64,000 bases of DNA, from the NCBI GenBank assembly GCA_964389305.1, contig CAYMEK010000001.1, positions 1 to 64,000 on the forward strand. Direction: 5' to 3'. How positions within the stretch are numbered: position 1 is the stretch's first letter; each line of letters opens with the position of its first letter. A program made the translations under genes and the position numbers. Positions 26,044-34,445 of this stretch are shown here, piece by piece. The stretch comes from CAYMEK01 sp964389305 (lineage in GTDB: Bacteria > Spirochaetota > Spirochaetia > SZUA-6 > DRHE01). Under the pieces are notes generated by a model. That model did not search any database. It was not told where the DNA came from and was given only the letters and a program-made list of their open reading frames with translations.

Positions 26044-26922
26044 TTACTGCTCTCCGTAGGGGCACAGCGCCACGCAACGGAAACAAACGTGCATGGTGTG
26101 CTCGTCGAATGCCCGCCGGTTCATGAAGCGGGCGGCGGCCGACGGGTGGAATTTACACAGAAACGCGAAGACCAGTCTCGACATAAACGGTGTGCGGGCG
26201 GTGTAGGATAGGCAGCGCATGATATTTACCCGCCTGGAGCGGTTGGAGATCGCCCGAACGGGGCAGGAAACCAGGCAAATCCGGCACTCCGGCGGGCAGT
26301 CTGGCTGCTCGATGTCGGGAATCCGAATTGCCGGGAGGTCGACCGTGGTCAACACCCCTCCCAACATCAGGCGAGCACCGTACAACCGATGGAGCAGCAG
26401 GCCGTTTCGTCCCTTTCTTCCGATCCCGGTCAGCTCCGCCATCCGCACCTCGTCCACGTAGCCGGTGACCCGGCCCTCCCGGCTGACGTCCATCGGGCAG
26501 CAGCCGAAAACCGGCACGGCGCGGGCGCCCTGTGCTTCCAGCGCCTGGGCGAAGGCCAGGGACAGGGTGTCGAGGCGCCGGTAGAGCAGATTTTGGGTCC
26601 GCCAGACCATTTCAGTGGTGAAGGGGCCGGGCTGAAAGATCCCCCGGGGAACGGGAATCCCGAAGCAGATCATGCTTCTTGCCCCGGGAAGCAGATCGGA
26701 GGGACGGTACCCCGGCGGTTGGCTCTCCATGCCTGCGCACGGTCCGATGCCGAGAACAGGGATATGCTCGTATTCCGCCATCTGCGGGATTCCTTCGGCT
26801 ACTGTCCTGGCAATATCCGAAATTCTCCAACCTTTCTTCCCGGCTGGAACTGTGGCAAGCGGCTTTTGTGCCATTATATCAGGTCTGTCAACAAGATTCG
26901 GCGGCGAGCTCTTACTTTCCAT
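26044..26922 (-). CDS. Epoxyqueuosine reductase-like 4Fe-4S protein
   Basis: A 292-residue protein with two ferredoxin-like cysteine groups near the C-terminus (CPPECRICLVSCP about residues 214-226, and VCFRCVALCP at the end). It follows the QueG-like plan but is shorter than QueG (about 380 residues). The middle has GARSMICFGIPVPRG, as in QueG-related cobalamin enzymes. The C-terminal HEAT-like part of QueG is missing. It may be a shorter Fe-S reductase rather than true QueG. Strong ribosome site (AAGGAG). It is tightly followed by the sigma factor gene, so the two are probably cotranscribed. Confidence 0.75.
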   Translation of the reverse strand: MESKSSPPNLVDRPDIMAQKPLATVPAGKKGWRISDIARTVAEGIPQMAEYEHIPVLGIGPCAGMESQPPGYRPSDLLPGARSMICFGIPVPRGIFQPGPFTTEMVWRTQNLLYRRLDTLSLAFAQALEAQGARAVPVFGCCPMDVSREGRVTGYVDEVRMAELTGIGRKGRNGLLLHRLYGARLMLGGVLTTVDLPAIRIPDIEQPDCPPECRICLVSCPVRAISNRSRRVNIMRCLSYTARTPFMSRLVFAFLCKFHPSAAARFMNRRAFDEHTMHVCFRCVALCPYGEQ

Positions 26923-27246
26923 CTATGCTTCTCCTTACCCTATTAGACGCCTCGAACAACCGGATTGTGACAGAACCGGACGGCGGGATTTCCAGCCGAA
27001 GCCGTCCGTTCAACGGAGATTGCAGCCTCTTTCGATCATGATAAAGACTGACGTGGAGCGCGAGGACAGTGACATCCAGGTAGAGGCAACGGCACAGGCG
27101 GTGGTTACGTCGGCAAAAGCCTGGCGGGCCGCCTCTGGGGTAGCCGAGCACTCGATGCGCAACAACATCACGCCGGGGGAAAGGTGGCCGGTATGCTGCC
27201 CTACCAGGTAGCGGTAAGCGGGGGCACTACTCCCTCCTTGATCCTC
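26923..27246. other. Gap without a supported gene
   Basis: About 324 bases. On the minus strand the frame of the ybaK-like gene stays open for about 70 codons beyond its stop, and AAGGAGGG precedes a GTG whose own frame stops after eight codons. This could be the trace of a decayed small gene, but no family is recognisable. No RNA gene, terminator or repeat was seen. Confidence 0.3.
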
Positions 27247-27741
27247 TCATCCCTGGCAGATGTCTTCCAAGCGGAAGCTTTCCAAGGCCCTGGCCAGATC
27301 CGCGGTGGACAGCATCAGACCCAGATCGGGACGGCCCCCACTGATCAGGACTTCTTTTATGTTGAAGACTCGTGTGTCGAAAAATACAGGAATTCCCTGG
27401 CGACGAAAGCCAAGGACCGAGACTGCGCCTACCCGAAAACCCGTAATCCGCTCCACATCCACAGCCGAAGCCAATTCCACTTTTTTGTCATTCAAGAGGC
27501 GTCCCACTTTCTTGAGGCTCAGTTGTTGATCTCCCGGGATCACGAATAGATGATAGGTGTTGCTGGAATCCTTTATAATCATGGCCTTTATGACTTGGGC
27601 TACGGGCAATCCCAATTCCTGGGCAACGCCCTCAGCAGTCAATGCTCCATGCGCCTGCAGCCGAGCGGTGTAGGGGATGTTTCGCTGTTCCAGTACTCTC
27701 ATCGGCGCCGTTTTGCTGATGCCTGCTTTGTTCTTGCTCAT
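27247..27741 (-). CDS. ybaK: YbaK/EbsC-family Cys-tRNA(Pro) deacylase
   Basis: A 164-residue stand-alone relative of the prolyl-tRNA synthetase editing (INS) domain. It carries the family Lys in VAQVIKAMIIKD, and VIPGDQQLSLKKVGRLL, VGAVSVLGFRRQGIPVFFD and EVLISGGRPDLGLML, all typical of YbaK, which removes Cys from tRNA(Pro). It overlaps the EamA gene by 4 bases (ATGA) as the last gene of the lrp-eamA-ybaK operon. It is notable because a ProRS-like protein with the same type of editing domain lies at 42271-43962 in the divergent operon. Confidence 0.9.
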   Translation of the reverse strand: MSKNKAGISKTAPMRVLEQRNIPYTARLQAHGALTAEGVAQELGLPVAQVIKAMIIKDSSNTYHLFVIPGDQQLSLKKVGRLLNDKKVELASAVDVERITGFRVGAVSVLGFRRQGIPVFFDTRVFNIKEVLISGGRPDLGLMLSTADLARALESFRLEDICQG

Positions 27742-28682
27742 GGTTCACCATTTCCTGTTCTATGGTACGGACAGGCTCCAACTGGCAGCGAGGATCTATG
27801 CTTAATTCCCAGGTTCAACAGCAGGACACCTGCGATTACTGACAGAGCACCGCAATACTGAATCAAGTTGAATCTTTCACCCAGAAACAGAAACGAGTAT
27901 AGTGCAGCGAAGGGAATCTCCGACATGCAAAGTATGCCCGCCACCCCGACTTGAAGCCACCGCAGAGCCAATGTATATATCGCAAAAGGAAAAATGGTCG
28001 ATACGAAGACGAGTCCGCTCAGCCAAAGGAAGGTCGATTTGTACACGGGCCAGGGCTGCTTGATGAAAAACTGGAACGGAAGCAGGATCAGCACGGCAAA
28101 GGCGAACCCATAGGTGAGGATGGATAGAGGATGGTAACATCCGGCCAGATGTTTGCCGAAAAGGCTGTACATGGCGTAGGTAACCGGTACGGCGAACCCG
28201 ATCAGCACTCCTACAGAACGAAGCGAGACCTCCCTGGCTCCGATGAGTCCAGAAATCAGTGTGGCACCCAGAAGCGTAAGTACAATAGCCAGGCCTTTGC
28301 GGAACGTAAACGCTTCACCCCAAATAAAGATCGCGGCCACGGCTACTATGATCGGCATGACCGCCTGCTGCACAGTGGATACGGCGACACCGTTGATGGT
28401 CACTCCGAGATTCCACAACACGTGAAAGATCCCCAGGCCAAGGCAGCCCAGACCGGCCAGCCATTTCAAGTGTTTCTTATTGATATGTAGAAGGGAGGGG
28501 CGGTAGACGAGAAGAATTAGAAGCAGAACGAGAAGAGTGAGTAGATCTCGCCAAAAGGCGAGTGCCAGAGGGGAAATATCCGAGTGATCGAGTATGAGCT
28601 TGATAAAGATACCCGAGGTCGCCCAGGTGGAGGCAGCAACAAGTACAGCCGCGTACCCCAGACCTCTTCGAGTTAAATCCAT
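27738..28682 (-). CDS. EamA/DMT-family transporter
   Basis: A 314-residue inner-membrane protein with ten predicted helices in two EamA repeats (about 8-145 and 160-298). It begins with YAAVLVAASTWATSGIFIK, has the mid-repeat STVQQAVMPIIVAV, and its second repeat ends SEIPFAALYSFLFLGE. DMT transporters of this type are commonly amino-acid or metabolite exporters. The gene overlaps lrp by 10 bases and ybaK by 4, so the three are probably translated together; export of an amino acid sensed by the Lrp protein is a reasonable inference. Confidence 0.9.
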   Translation of the reverse strand: MDLTRRGLGYAAVLVAASTWATSGIFIKLILDHSDISPLALAFWRDLLTLLVLLLILLVYRPSLLHINKKHLKWLAGLGCLGLGIFHVLWNLGVTINGVAVSTVQQAVMPIIVAVAAIFIWGEAFTFRKGLAIVLTLLGATLISGLIGAREVSLRSVGVLIGFAVPVTYAMYSLFGKHLAGCYHPLSILTYGFAFAVLILLPFQFFIKQPWPVYKSTFLWLSGLVFVSTIFPFAIYTLALRWLQVGVAGILCMSEIPFAALYSFLFLGERFNLIQYCGALSVIAGVLLLNLGIKHRSSLPVGACPYHRTGNGEP

Positions 28683-29131
28683 TTGCCGAATGTCTTGATT
28701 GCCGCCAGAGTCTCGGAGGTGCCTATCGATTTCACCGTGGTGAGGTCATTGGTGAGAAAGTTGATCAGGTTGTGCGGCTCGATGTACAGCTCGATGATTA
28801 AATCGAATCGACCCGTGATCATCGATACGGATCGTACATTCGGCAATTCGGCAACTTCTTTGGCGGTCTTCTCCCAATGCTTGGTCGTGGTTAGCTTGAC
28901 CATGATGAACAGAAGCTGTCTGTCCGTACGCATATTTACATTGGTCAAACCGCTTATTTTCAGGAAGTTATGGCAGGTCAATTTTTTGATGCGATTTCGT
29001 ACTGTTCCCTCGGATAGGTTGAGCTGAGATGCGATTTCGTTGTTCGGTGTTCTGCCGTTTCCTTCGAGTATCTTGATGATCCCGCCGTCGGTTTCATCGA
29101 TTTTCAGCTGCTCGTTCGTCGTGGAATACAT
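28673..29131 (-). CDS. Lrp/AsnC-family transcriptional regulator
   Basis: A 152-residue regulator. The N-terminal helix-turn-helix (about 12-60) has GNGRTPNNEIASQLNLSEGT and VRNRIKKL. The C-terminal RAM/ACT-like domain (about 70-150) has VRSVSMITGRFDLIIELYI. Family members sense amino acids and control their own gene and nearby transport or catabolic genes. It is transcribed away from the LIV transporter operon, with its own promoter at 29165-29193, so it is a candidate regulator of both directions. Confidence 0.9.
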   Translation of the reverse strand: MYSTTNEQLKIDETDGGIIKILEGNGRTPNNEIASQLNLSEGTVRNRIKKLTCHNFLKISGLTNVNMRTDRQLLFIMVKLTTTKHWEKTAKEVAELPNVRSVSMITGRFDLIIELYIEPHNLINFLTNDLTTVKSIGTSETLAAIKTFGKWI

Positions 29132-29164
29132 ACATCTACCCCGCTATTTTCAACTAGCTGGATT

Positions 29165-29193
29165 ATTTTACAGTAATCGAAAAATAGAGTCAA
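29165..29193 (-). promoter_or_regulatory. Sigma-70-type promoter for lrp operon
   Basis: Read on the minus strand, TTGACT (29193-29188) and TAAAAT (29170-29165) are 17 bp apart. The start would be near 29158, giving a leader of under 30 bases to the lrp ATG at 29131. Confidence 0.7.
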
Positions 29194-29445
29194 ATTCTTA
29201 CATATCCAGACCATTTTACCCGTCTACTTTGCGATAAAAGCTTATCAATTTGGTTTGCTTTTATAAACTGAGAGATGTTCGGGGGTCAGCGATCTGCTTT
29301 TAACTTAAGGACCTGCATACCTCGAGATTGATAAATTCAAATAAGCAAAAGAGCTGTATAAAGCGTAGTATTATAGATAATTAATTCGAATGTAATGAAA
29401 TTTAGAACATAAATAGGTTTTTTTCGTAGTTTTAATCATTCTTTC

Positions 29446-29474
29446 TTGACGGAAAGCGCATTGCCGTTTAGAAT
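29446..29474 (+). promoter_or_regulatory. Sigma-70-type promoter for the LIV/methyltransferase operon
   Basis: TTGACG (29446-29451) and TAGAAT (29469-29474) are 17 bp apart, followed by an A-rich leader and AAGGAGG before ATG 29497. The position also rules out the upstream TTG in the same frame as the start of the binding protein. Confidence 0.75.
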
Positions 29475-29496
29475 GAAAAAAAACAAGGAGGTTTTT

Positions 29497-30768
29497 ATGA
29501 AAAACCTTTCTCTGGTAGTTGCTTTCTTCCTGGTCTGTGTGCTGGTGGTCACGGCAGGCGGTCAAAAGGAAGGGGCCGGCGCTCCGCAAATGGAAGGCAA
29601 GACCTTCACTCTCGGCGTCCTGGGGCCCTTCAGCGGACCCAGCGCCAGGACCGGCGAGGAGTTCAAGGGTTCGGTGAACATGGCCTTCGATGCCGTAGAC
29701 TGGAAGATCGGCGACTATGCGATAAAGGTCGTCTGGATCGATTCCCAGTCCGATCCCGCCAAGGCGACGCAGGCCTACGAACAGGCCGTAGTGCAGGACG
29801 GCATTCAGGCCGGTATCCTGAACTGGCACAGCTCCGTAGCGGTCGCCTGTATGGAGGTGACGGCGAAATACAAGCTGCCGCACTTTTTCGGTTTTGGGGC
29901 GACCGAGGTCGTCAACGAGAAGTTCCATTCCGACGTAGATAAATACGGATACTGGATGTACAAGGGCTGGCCTACTCCCAAGAAACTGAGCATATCCTAC
30001 GTCCAGGCCCTGGAAGACGCTATCGAAAAGGGGATCTGGAAGCCAGCGGAAAAAACCGTGGCTATCTACGGTGAGGATACCGACTGGGGTCGCAGCTTCG
30101 GAAACGGGCTCAAAGAACAGCTCGAGGCCGTAGGCTGGAAGACGGTGGCGGTAGATTATTTCCCCATCGATCAGACCGAGTTCTACCCGCTGCTCAACAA
30201 GCTGAAGAGGCTCAATCCCGCAGTGATCGCCGGGACCAGCACGGCTCCACCCTCCCTGTCGGCCTTCATCAAGCAGGCGGACGAGGTGGGGTTGAAGAGT
30301 CTGATCATCGCGGACGGTCTCGGCTGGGTGGGGGAATGGTACAACCTGACCGGCTCCTCATCCAACTACGTTATCGATCAGATCCCCGGCTGGGCGACGG
30401 ACGCGGGCAAGAAGTACGCCAAGGACTTCGAAGCGCGTTGGGGTATCAAGCCCTCGCCTTCCTCCGGTGGGCTTTCCTACGATGGCACCAACTTCTTTAT
30501 TGCCCTGGCAAAAGAGGCGATAAAGGAGTACGGTGAGCTGTCCAGTGAGTCCATCTACAATTTCGTGAAGAACTCCATCTGGACAGGCAAATGGTCCTAC
30601 AAGGACGGCATCGTCATGAACGAGTACGCGGCCACGCCGGAGACCATACCTGACCCCGTGGTGGGAAAGGGTTACTACATCTTCCCGGTCCTCCAGTACT
30701 TCGATGGTGTGGGTAAGATCATCTACCCGCCGGAATGGGCCGAGCAGCAGCTGAAACCCAAACCGTAA
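29497..30768 (+). CDS. LIV-type ABC transporter substrate-binding protein
   Basis: 423 residues from ATG 29497. A signal segment of about 20 residues ends VVTAGGQKEGAG with no lipobox Cys, the same leader style as the sugar-binding protein at 19605. The mature part is a Peripla_BP_6 (LivJ-like) protein: FTLGVLGPFSGPSARTGEE, then WIDSQSDPAKATQAYEQ and VAIYGEDTDWGRSFG. The family binds branched-chain amino acids, amides, aromatic or other amino-acid-like compounds. The genes downstream encode corrinoid methyl transfer, so the ligand may be a methylated amine or betaine. First gene of the long operon, with a terminator directly after it. Confidence 0.9.
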   Translation: MKNLSLVVAFFLVCVLVVTAGGQKEGAGAPQMEGKTFTLGVLGPFSGPSARTGEEFKGSVNMAFDAVDWKIGDYAIKVVWIDSQSDPAKATQAYEQAVVQDGIQAGILNWHSSVAVACMEVTAKYKLPHFFGFGATEVVNEKFHSDVDKYGYWMYKGWPTPKKLSISYVQALEDAIEKGIWKPAEKTVAIYGEDTDWGRSFGNGLKEQLEAVGWKTVAVDYFPIDQTEFYPLLNKLKRLNPAVIAGTSTAPPSLSAFIKQADEVGLKSLIIADGLGWVGEWYNLTGSSSNYVIDQIPGWATDAGKKYAKDFEARWGIKPSPSSGGLSYDGTNFFIALAKEAIKEYGELSSESIYNFVKNSIWTGKWSYKDGIVMNEYAATPETIPDPVVGKGYYIFPVLQYFDGVGKIIYPPEWAEQQLKPKP

Positions 30769-30779
30769 GGTCGAGGACA

Positions 30780-30824
30780 ACGGGCAGGGGGAACCTCGTG
30801 CGCCACCCCTGCCCGTACTTTTTT
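30780..30824 (+). terminator. Rho-independent terminator/attenuator after the binding protein
   Basis: Arms 30780-30790 and 30806-30816 form a perfect 11-bp GC-rich stem with a 15-base loop, followed by TTTTTT at 30819-30824. It lies between the binding-protein gene and the ATPase gene of the same transporter, so it should be leaky, giving much more binding protein than the downstream genes. Confidence 0.85.
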
Positions 30825-30843
30825 ATCTCTACAGGAGCGCCCT

Positions 30844-31563
30844 ATGATACTTGAGGTCGAGGGCCTGGTGAAGAACTTCGGGGGCTTGACGGCGGTGGAT
30901 CATGTTTCACTCCAGGTCCAGGAGCGAGAAATTTTCGGTCTGATCGGACCGAACGGAGCGGGCAAGACCACCTTTTTGAACTGCGTCACCGGTGCGCATA
31001 AGCCTTCAGCCGGTTACATCGCCTTCCAAGGAAAAGGAAACCTGGCTGGTTCTGCACCCGAGATCATGTGCCGGCAGGGGATATCCAGAACCTTCCAGAT
31101 TTCCCGTCCCTTCCCCAGGCTCACGGTCCTGGAAAACGCCACGATTGGCGCTGCGTTCGGGGCTGTCCGGCAGAGCTCGATGAGCCCGGAACAGCGCGCT
31201 ATCCAGGCGCTCGAAATGGTGAGGTTTCCCCTGGCCATGAACACCCCGGCCGGACATCTGAATACGGTTCAACTCAAGAGGCTCGACCTTGCCCGTGCTC
31301 TGGCCGGCGGTCCCAAGCTCCTGATGCTGGACGAACTGGCCGCGGGCCTCGCTACGGGGGAGCTGGCCGAGATCATGGATCTCATTCGCGGGATCCGGGA
31401 CCTGGGCGTCACCATTATCATCGTGGAGCATATCATGAAGGTGATTCGAGGTGTATGCGACCGGATCGTGGTGCTCGACTATGGCAAGAAGATCGCCGAA
31501 GGAACCAGCGACCAGGTAATGAGCAATCCCGAGGTGATTCGCGCCTACCTTGGAGAACAGTAG
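30844..31563 (+). CDS. LIV-type ABC transporter ATPase (LivG-like)
   Basis: A 239-residue ATPase. Walker A is GPNGAGKTTFLN, the Q-loop region RQGISRTFQISRPFP is typical of LivG, and Walker B is LLMLDELAAGL, where the common Pro is Leu. The signature motif is degenerate: LNTVQLKRLDLARAL in place of LSxGQ. Its partner LivF keeps a perfect LSGGE, so the pair has one normal and one altered site, as seen in some LivG subfamilies. The C-terminal IRAYLGEQ is family-typical. Stop is 11 bases before livF. Confidence 0.92.
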   Translation: MILEVEGLVKNFGGLTAVDHVSLQVQEREIFGLIGPNGAGKTTFLNCVTGAHKPSAGYIAFQGKGNLAGSAPEIMCRQGISRTFQISRPFPRLTVLENATIGAAFGAVRQSSMSPEQRAIQALEMVRFPLAMNTPAGHLNTVQLKRLDLARALAGGPKLLMLDELAAGLATGELAEIMDLIRGIRDLGVTIIIVEHIMKVIRGVCDRIVVLDYGKKIAEGTSDQVMSNPEVIRAYLGEQ

Positions 31564-31574
31564 GAGAAGGCGAA

Positions 31575-32279
31575 GTGCTGAGAGTTGAAAACACCAGCGC
31601 GGGGTACGATTTCCTGCAAGTGCTCTGGAAGATCAGCTTCCAGGTGGAGGACGGCGAGTTTGTTGCTCTGTTGGGTCCCAACGGCGCGGGCAAGACCACG
31701 ACCCTGCGGACGATCGCCGGGCAGCTCAAGCCCATGGACGGGCAGATCTATTTTCAGGACCGGGACCTGTCTGGGCTCCGGACCCACGAGATCACCAGGC
31801 TGGGCATCAGCTTCGTGTCGGAGAAGCTCAATCTCTTCGTGAACATGTCCGTTTACGAAAACCTGCTCATGGGCGCCTACATCATCAAGGACGAGCAGGT
31901 CCAGAGAGACACCGTGTCCTTTGTTTTCGAGCTGTTCCCCCGCCTGGCGGAGCGAAGGAGACAGCTGGCCGGAACCTTGAGCGGTGGGGAGCGCAAGATG
32001 CTGGCCATCGCCCGGGGATTGATGTGCAAGCCCAAGCTTATGCTGGTGGACGAGCCCTCTCTGGGTCTGGCTCCCTATCTGGTCAAGAACGTTTTCCAAG
32101 CCCTGAAGCTGCTCCATAAACAAGGTCTGACCGTGCTGCTGGTGGAACAGAACGTTCACGCCACGCTGGAGATCACCGACAGGGCCTACGTCATCGAGCA
32201 CGGCCGCATAGTTCTGGAAGGAGCGAGCGACGAGCTGGCCAGGAACGAGCACATTCAAAACGTCTATCTCGGACTCTAG
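31575..32279 (+). CDS. LIV-type ABC transporter ATPase (LivF-like)
   Basis: 234 residues from GTG 31575, preceded by AGGAGA; the longer open frame upstream merely reads through livG in another frame. Walker A is GPNGAGKTTTLR, signature LSGGERKMLAIARGLM, Walker B LMLVDEPSLGLAP, and the C-terminal IQNVYLGL is the standard LivF ending. It pairs with LivG to power the two LIV permeases encoded just downstream. Confidence 0.93.
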   Translation: MLRVENTSAGYDFLQVLWKISFQVEDGEFVALLGPNGAGKTTTLRTIAGQLKPMDGQIYFQDRDLSGLRTHEITRLGISFVSEKLNLFVNMSVYENLLMGAYIIKDEQVQRDTVSFVFELFPRLAERRRQLAGTLSGGERKMLAIARGLMCKPKLMLVDEPSLGLAPYLVKNVFQALKLLHKQGLTVLLVEQNVHATLEITDRAYVIEHGRIVLEGASDELARNEHIQNVYLGL

Positions 32280-32341
32280 GGTGGAACCGGCAGGTGTTTT
32301 CATCGTCGAAGCAGGAGCATTAAAGCAGGAGAGCAAAGCGT

Positions 32342-33403
32342 ATGGCAGATACCCCTGAAACGAGCGGGCAGGTGAGCAGGCTTTGGCCTTCCCTCGTCAA
32401 ATCTATCAGGAAAAGACCCATCGCCTGGCTGGTGATTTTTGCCACCGTCGTGCTGGCGGTGATTATCGGCGAGGTGGGCGGGCTGTCCCAGCTTATCAAC
32501 ACGATCGTGTCCGGGGGGATGTGGGCCCTCCTGGCAACAGGACTGGCCCTGATTCTGGGTGTTATGAACATTCCGAATTTCTTCCATGGCGAATCCTTCA
32601 TGGTCGGGTCCTACACCGCCTACTTCGTATTCACCCCGCTGAACCAGTGGCTGCGGCAACACCCGATTCCGGTCATGAACGCCCTGGCGCCTTTCGTCGG
32701 GTTTATCGCCGCTGCGCTGGCCGGATTTGTTCTCGGCGTGATTCTGGAAAAGCTGGTATTTTATCCCCTGCGCATCAGAACCAGGGAGCGCTGGGTCATG
32801 AACGCATTTCTGCTGACAGTGGGCGTGTCCTTCATCCTCTCCAACGGCACCAATCTGGTTCTCGGCCCCAACTTCCGGGGGATTCCCCGCTACTGGAACG
32901 TCAAACCGCTTCAGTTTCTGTCGGTCCGGGTGACGGTTGACAGGTTGGTCGCCTTTGGGCTGGCTGCGGTCATTCTGCTGGGACTGTGGTATTTCATACG
33001 CCGTACCAAGACCGGCCGGGCGATACGGGCGGTCTCCCAGGATGAGGAGGGCGCTCAAATGGTGGGGATCAACATCGCCTCGATTCACACTCTGACCTTC
33101 GGCCTGGGTACGGCCATGGCCGCGGTAGCCGGGGGGTCCCTGCTGTTCATGTTCCAGGCCTATCCTACCGTAGGTTTGAAGCCGCTGTATTTCGCCTGGT
33201 ACGTGGTGATGCTCGTTGGTCTCGGCAATGTCTCCGCCGCCGTGGTCGGCGGATTCATCGTAGCGGTCCTGCAAACCGCAACCCAGCAATTCGCAGGTGT
33301 AGCCTGGGAGGATGTAATCCCCACTATCGTGATGATGATCGTGCTGATTGTCGCACCCTCAGGGATTTTCGGCAGCGAAGTGAAGGGCATTCAGGAACAG
33401 TAG
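32342..33403 (+). CDS. LIV-type ABC transporter permease (LivH-like)
   Basis: A 353-residue BPD_transp_2 permease with about eight helices and a longer polar N-terminus (about 25 residues) than E. coli LivH. LivH-like segments are GLALILGVMNIPNFFHGESFMVG divided over residues 66-88, the coupling loop RRTKTGRAIRAVSQDEEGAQMVGI (about 220-243), and LVGLGNVSAAVVGG. It forms the channel with LivM, whose gene begins 1 base after this stop. Confidence 0.92.
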   Translation: MADTPETSGQVSRLWPSLVKSIRKRPIAWLVIFATVVLAVIIGEVGGLSQLINTIVSGGMWALLATGLALILGVMNIPNFFHGESFMVGSYTAYFVFTPLNQWLRQHPIPVMNALAPFVGFIAAALAGFVLGVILEKLVFYPLRIRTRERWVMNAFLLTVGVSFILSNGTNLVLGPNFRGIPRYWNVKPLQFLSVRVTVDRLVAFGLAAVILLGLWYFIRRTKTGRAIRAVSQDEEGAQMVGINIASIHTLTFGLGTAMAAVAGGSLLFMFQAYPTVGLKPLYFAWYVVMLVGLGNVSAAVVGGFIVAVLQTATQQFAGVAWEDVIPTIVMMIVLIVAPSGIFGSEVKGIQEQ

Positions 33404-33404
33404 G

Positions 33405-34445
33405 ATGAAAACAACCAACAGGGCAGCTTCGATCGGTACTCCGTCATTGCTCCATCGAATCGGCTTCTCCCCGCTCGGACTGGTTCTCCTGGCGATTCTG
33501 GCGGCTCTTCCTTTCATTCCTCCATTCAACAACGAGTTCATCCTGCGCTGGTTGATCTTCGGCGCATTCATGGCGGCTCAGGCGGTGGCTTTCGATCTGA
33601 CGGTCGGATTCATCAATGTGGTCAATTTCGGATTTGCAGCCATCCTGGGTGTCGGAGCCTATACCTCGGCTATCCTGACCAATTCTACGCCGCATATCAT
33701 CGTCCAGACCGGACTATCCCCGTGGATCGGCATATTCATCGGCGCGTTTGCAGCGGGGATCGTCGGGTTCTTGCTCGGATTTCTGACCCTGCGGCTGCGC
33801 GGGCTGTACGCCGCGATCATGTCCTGGTTTGTGGGTATCGCGCTGCTCGGCCTGGCCCGCACGCTGACTCCCCTGACCCGAGGAGCGTTGGGAATGAGTC
33901 CGCCGACGCTGCTCGACACCACCTCCAATCTGCCCTACTTCTACATCATCCTGGTTATGCTCGTTGTGATTTACGTGGTGACCAAGCTGGTGACTACTTC
34001 CCACATCGGATTGGCCTTCAAAGCGCTGGGGCAGAACTTCGAGGCGGCCAGGGCTTCGGGAATCAATCCAACGTTCTACAGGGTTTTAAACTTTACCCTT
34101 TCCTGCTTCTTCGCGGGACTGCTCGGCGGGTTTTACGCCCACTATTTCGTATCCATGACCCCTAAAGCGATCATGCACACCTCGAAGAGCGTCGAAGTGC
34201 TCGCCATCGCCTATATCGGGGGCCGCGGCTTCCTGTGGGGCGGAATCCTGGTTGCCTTTCCCTTTGTATTTCTCATCGAATACCTGCGCTCCTCTCTTCC
34301 CCAGTTTCCAGGCCTGCATATCGTGATTTACGGGGTAATCATGATCCTGGTGATGATTTTCTATCCGAACGGTTTTGCGGGACTCGTCGCCTGGGTCAAG
34401 GACAAGCTGAAGGGGACAGGAGCTGCAGGAGACCAGGAGCAGTGA
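33405..34445 (+). CDS. LIV-type ABC transporter permease (LivM-like)
   Basis: A 346-residue permease with about nine helices. LivM landmarks are VAFDLTVGFINVVNFGFAA (about 61-79), LTLRLRGLYAAIMSW, the coupling region SHIGLAFKALGQNFEAAR, and the late IAYIGGRGFLWGG. The lysine-rich end VKDKLKG is cytoplasmic. It is the last transporter gene; 87 bases with no terminator separate it from the first corrinoid protein gene, so transport and methyl transfer are probably one transcript. Confidence 0.92.
   Translation: MKTTNRAASIGTPSLLHRIGFSPLGLVLLAILAALPFIPPFNNEFILRWLIFGAFMAAQAVAFDLTVGFINVVNFGFAAILGVGAYTSAILTNSTPHIIVQTGLSPWIGIFIGAFAAGIVGFLLGFLTLRLRGLYAAIMSWFVGIALLGLARTLTPLTRGALGMSPPTLLDTTSNLPYFYIILVMLVVIYVVTKLVTTSHIGLAFKALGQNFEAARASGINPTFYRVLNFTLSCFFAGLLGGFYAHYFVSMTPKAIMHTSKSVEVLAIAYIGGRGFLWGGILVAFPFVFLIEYLRSSLPQFPGLHIVIYGVIMILVMIFYPNGFAGLVAWVKDKLKGTGAAGDQEQ

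Larger units (their letters stand above)
29132..29496. other. AT-rich divergent control region
   Basis: About 365 bases between lrp (minus) and the LIV binding-protein gene (plus), clearly more AT-rich than its surroundings. It holds two back-to-back promoters, at 29165-29193 and 29446-29474, with about 250 bases between. This middle part has A/T tracts suitable for an Lrp-type protein but no obvious long repeat. No cobalamin-riboswitch-like structure was recognised although a corrinoid system lies downstream. Confidence 0.6.

Noticed and set aside
29132..29496. A cobalamin riboswitch ahead of the corrinoid operon.
   Set aside because: The leader after the predicted start is only about 20 bases and the AT-rich region shows no B12-box-like element.
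32300..33289. 329-codon minus-strand frame opposite livH.
   Set aside because: Asp/Gln/His-rich reading with no motifs, fully antisense to an obvious LivH-type permease.
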